Positions 63,257 through 64,000 of a stretch of 64,000 nucleotides of DNA are shown in pieces (within the stretch, counting starts at the first letter, position 1; the number at the start of each line of letters is the position of its first letter). Made by a program: the position numbers and the translations under genes. The stretch is from Sulfuricurvum sp. GTDB lineage: Bacteria; Campylobacterota; Campylobacteria; Campylobacterales; Sulfurimonadaceae. The notes below the pieces were generated by a model. That model searched no databases. It saw nothing but the letters and a program-made list of their open reading frames with translations, and was not told where the DNA came from. The stretch is from NCBI GenBank assembly GCA_024637295.1, contig JAGXFL010000013.1:270962-334961 (forward strand), given 5' to 3'.

Positions 63257-63444
63257 AAGACTTCTTTTACTCGTCCCACTTCGCCGCTCATCAACCGTAC
63301 TTTGATCCCATGGGGATGAGTAGGTGAATTGGTGAGGATGTCTCGCACGATCCCCTCGGTGAGGTTTCCTGAGCGTTGATCTTCTTTTAGCACGATGGTC
63401 ACGCGCTTTCCTGATTGGATGTTTTTACGTTCTTTGCCGTCCAA
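63253..63444 (-). CDS. ywbE: YwbE-family protein
   Basis: A 63-residue protein with the complete YwbE (DUF2196) pattern: SGKRVTIVLKEDQRSGNLTEGIV and HPHGIKVRLMSGEVGRVKEV. The function of the family is unknown. The start is a TTG at 63444 with AAGGAG 9 bases ahead; no ATG is suitable. It is 12 bases downstream of the next minus-strand gene and probably cotranscribed with it. Confidence 0.9.
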   Translation of the reverse strand: MDGKERKNIQSGKRVTIVLKEDQRSGNLTEGIVRDILTNSPTHPHGIKVRLMSGEVGRVKEVF

Positions 63445-63456
63445 AGTGGATTCTCC

Positions 63457-63642
63457 TTAGTCTCTAAGGTTGAGCCATGAAGGCGGATTATCAAAACACA
63501 ATGCACTGCTGTTCCAGTCATTTTTTTCACCGTGACGAGAATGGAGTTTTCCGTCGATGTAGATATATTGCAGTCCGGTGACTGTACTTGTGAGTTTCTT
63601 GCCTGCTGCTAGCGCTGCTAGGACCGCTTCTCTATTTTCCAT
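63457..63642 (-). CDS. Hypothetical small protein
   Basis: A 61-residue protein with a good ribosome site (AAAGGAT) and a start MENREAVLAALAAGKKLTS. The middle has a strand pair YIYIDGKLHSRHG, and a single cysteine lies in SALCFDNPP. I do not recognise the family. It lies between cspA-like and ywbE in the same direction. The coding potential is supported by the ribosome site and by spacing; no independent evidence is visible. Confidence 0.6.
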   Translation of the reverse strand: MENREAVLAALAAGKKLTSTVTGLQYIYIDGKLHSRHGEKNDWNSSALCFDNPPSWLNLRD

Positions 63643-63750
63643 ACAGTATCCTTTAAAATGGCTCTTTAAAACACCCGTTGGTGCCTTAGCGGAACAGATT
63701 AATACGTCTTTTTATCGTGTGTGAGTTGAATAGGGGTAGTAATAAGAGAG

Positions 63751-63770
63751 TGGGCAGATAAATCTGCCCA
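63751..63770 (-). terminator. Hairpin downstream of the cold-shock gene
   Basis: TGGGCAGATAAATCTGCCCA is an inverted repeat with 9-bp arms around AA, starting 9 bases after the stop of the minus-strand cold-shock gene. The following bases on that strand are T-rich only in part, so termination is likely but not certain. Confidence 0.65.
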
Positions 63771-63778
63771 AGGTAAAC

Positions 63779-63997
63779 TTAGAGAACAGTTACGTTTTCT
63801 GCTTGTGGACCTTTATCGCCTTGACCAACAGTATAAGATACTTTTTGACCTTCTTCTAAAGAAACACGACCATAACCAGTGTGGTTAATTTGACGGAAAT
63901 GTACGAACAAATCTTTGTCTCCGTTGTCTTGTTGGATAAATCCAAAACCTTTTTCACTGTTGAACCATTTAACTGTTCCGTTTACTGTAGCTGCCAT
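63779..63997 (-). CDS. Cold-shock protein, CspA family
   Basis: A 72-residue single cold-shock domain. RNP1 is KGFGFI and RNP2 is [22 protein letters not shown] is the family signature. It binds single-stranded RNA or DNA as a chaperone. The CDS is complete, but only 3 bases of upstream sequence remain in the window, so its promoter and 5' untranslated region cannot be seen. Confidence 0.96.
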   Translation of the reverse strand: MAATVNGTVKWFNSEKGFGFIQQDNGDKDLFVHFRQINHTGYGRVSLEEGQKVSYTVGQGDKGPQAENVTVL

Positions 63998-64000
63998 GTG

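Noticed and set aside
1..64000. rRNA, tRNA, tmRNA or 4.5S RNA gene
   Set aside because: No cloverleaf with a T-arm GGTTCGA core, no rRNA motifs and no SRP Alu/S-domain loop (GGAAGGAAGCAG-like) were seen. The smpB and ffh genes stand without their RNAs.
1..64000. CRISPR array or cas genes
   Set aside because: No regularly spaced direct repeats and no Cas-like ORF. The repeated elements seen are inverted palindromes.

Overview
The window is a contiguous chromosomal segment from a member of the Campylobacterota (formerly Epsilonproteobacteria), most like the Sulfuricurvum/Sulfurimonas group. This rests on gene order and protein families: the aroQ-folK-flhF-flhG-(small membrane protein)-fliA-fliM-fliY block, the smpB-ispE-csrA-truB-uvrD operon, rpsP-khpA-rimM-trmD-rplS after ffh, lnt/yajC-secD-secF-leuS, a Campylobacterota-type aminofutalosine-deaminase-like amidohydrolase, and a MagIII-like DNA glycosylase. 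Genus is inferred, not proven. No rRNA, tRNA, CRISPR array, insertion sequence or prophage was found.

Layout. 1-2.8 kb: the 3' end of an xseA-like gene, a DUF4160/DUF2442 pair, and a minus-strand pair sppA + mqnX-like amidohydrolase. 2.9-5.2 kb: a three-gene signalling module (CheY-like receiver, CheC-like phosphatase, PAS-PAS-GGDEF cyclase). 5.2-14.4 kb: a tightly packed plus-strand run covering shikimate and folate steps, flagellar placement and regulation (FlhF, FlhG), sigma-28, the FliM/FliY switch, a LOG-family protein, MnmA and an MHS-type transporter. 14.4-18.7 kb: an AT-rich type III restriction-modification island (mod, res) with a divergent 59-residue HTH-like protein. 18.7-22.9 kb (minus): mtgA, a TRIC/UPF0126 membrane protein, a gamma-carbonic-anhydrase-like protein and ppk1. 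22.9-26.9 kb (plus): TPR protein, NYN/LOTUS protein, Nif3-like protein, coiled-coil zinc ribbon, waaA. 26.9-28.4 kb: an AT-rich accessory patch between two extragenic palindromes, with an XRE regulator, twin operator-like palindromes, a lipoprotein and a secreted protein. 28.4-32.8 kb: RluA-like pseudouridine synthase, ffh, then the ribosomal/tRNA-modification operon. 32.9-37.3 kb (minus): smpB-ispE-csrA-truB-uvrD. 37.4-43.1 kb: a LysR regulator, an SspB-like small protein, pabC-like, cysteine synthase, a biotin carboxylase and lnt. 43.2-55.8 kb (plus): yajC-secD-secF-leuS-lptE-like, a second GGDEF protein, folC, mfd, rlmC. 55.8-59.6 kb (minus): pgaB-pgaC-pgaD without a pgaA neighbour. 59.6-64 kb: YgjP-like metallopeptidase, YmdB-like phosphoesterase, MagIII-like glycosylase, an orphan membrane protein with paired hairpin repeats, a degenerate TatD-like protein, a 42-residue lipoprotein, YwbE, a small unknown protein and a cold-shock protein.

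Most genes are housekeeping, and many overlap by 1-4 bases (ATGA, TAATG), pointing to long translationally coupled operons. Several units bear on surface life and motility: flagellar assembly, two c-di-GMP cyclases (both with GGEEF and an upstream RxxD inhibitory site), CsrA, and the PNAG-type polysaccharide genes. The accessory, likely transferred parts are the type III R-M island, the XRE/lipoprotein patch, the DUF4160/DUF2442 pair and the orphan membrane protein at 61.7-62.2 kb. Nothing here is convincingly a wholly new defence system. The best leads are the small divergent regulator of the R-M island, the XRE-palindrome-lipoprotein unit, the CheY-CheC-GGDEF module, pgaBCD lacking pgaA, and the SspB-like and TatD-like proteins.
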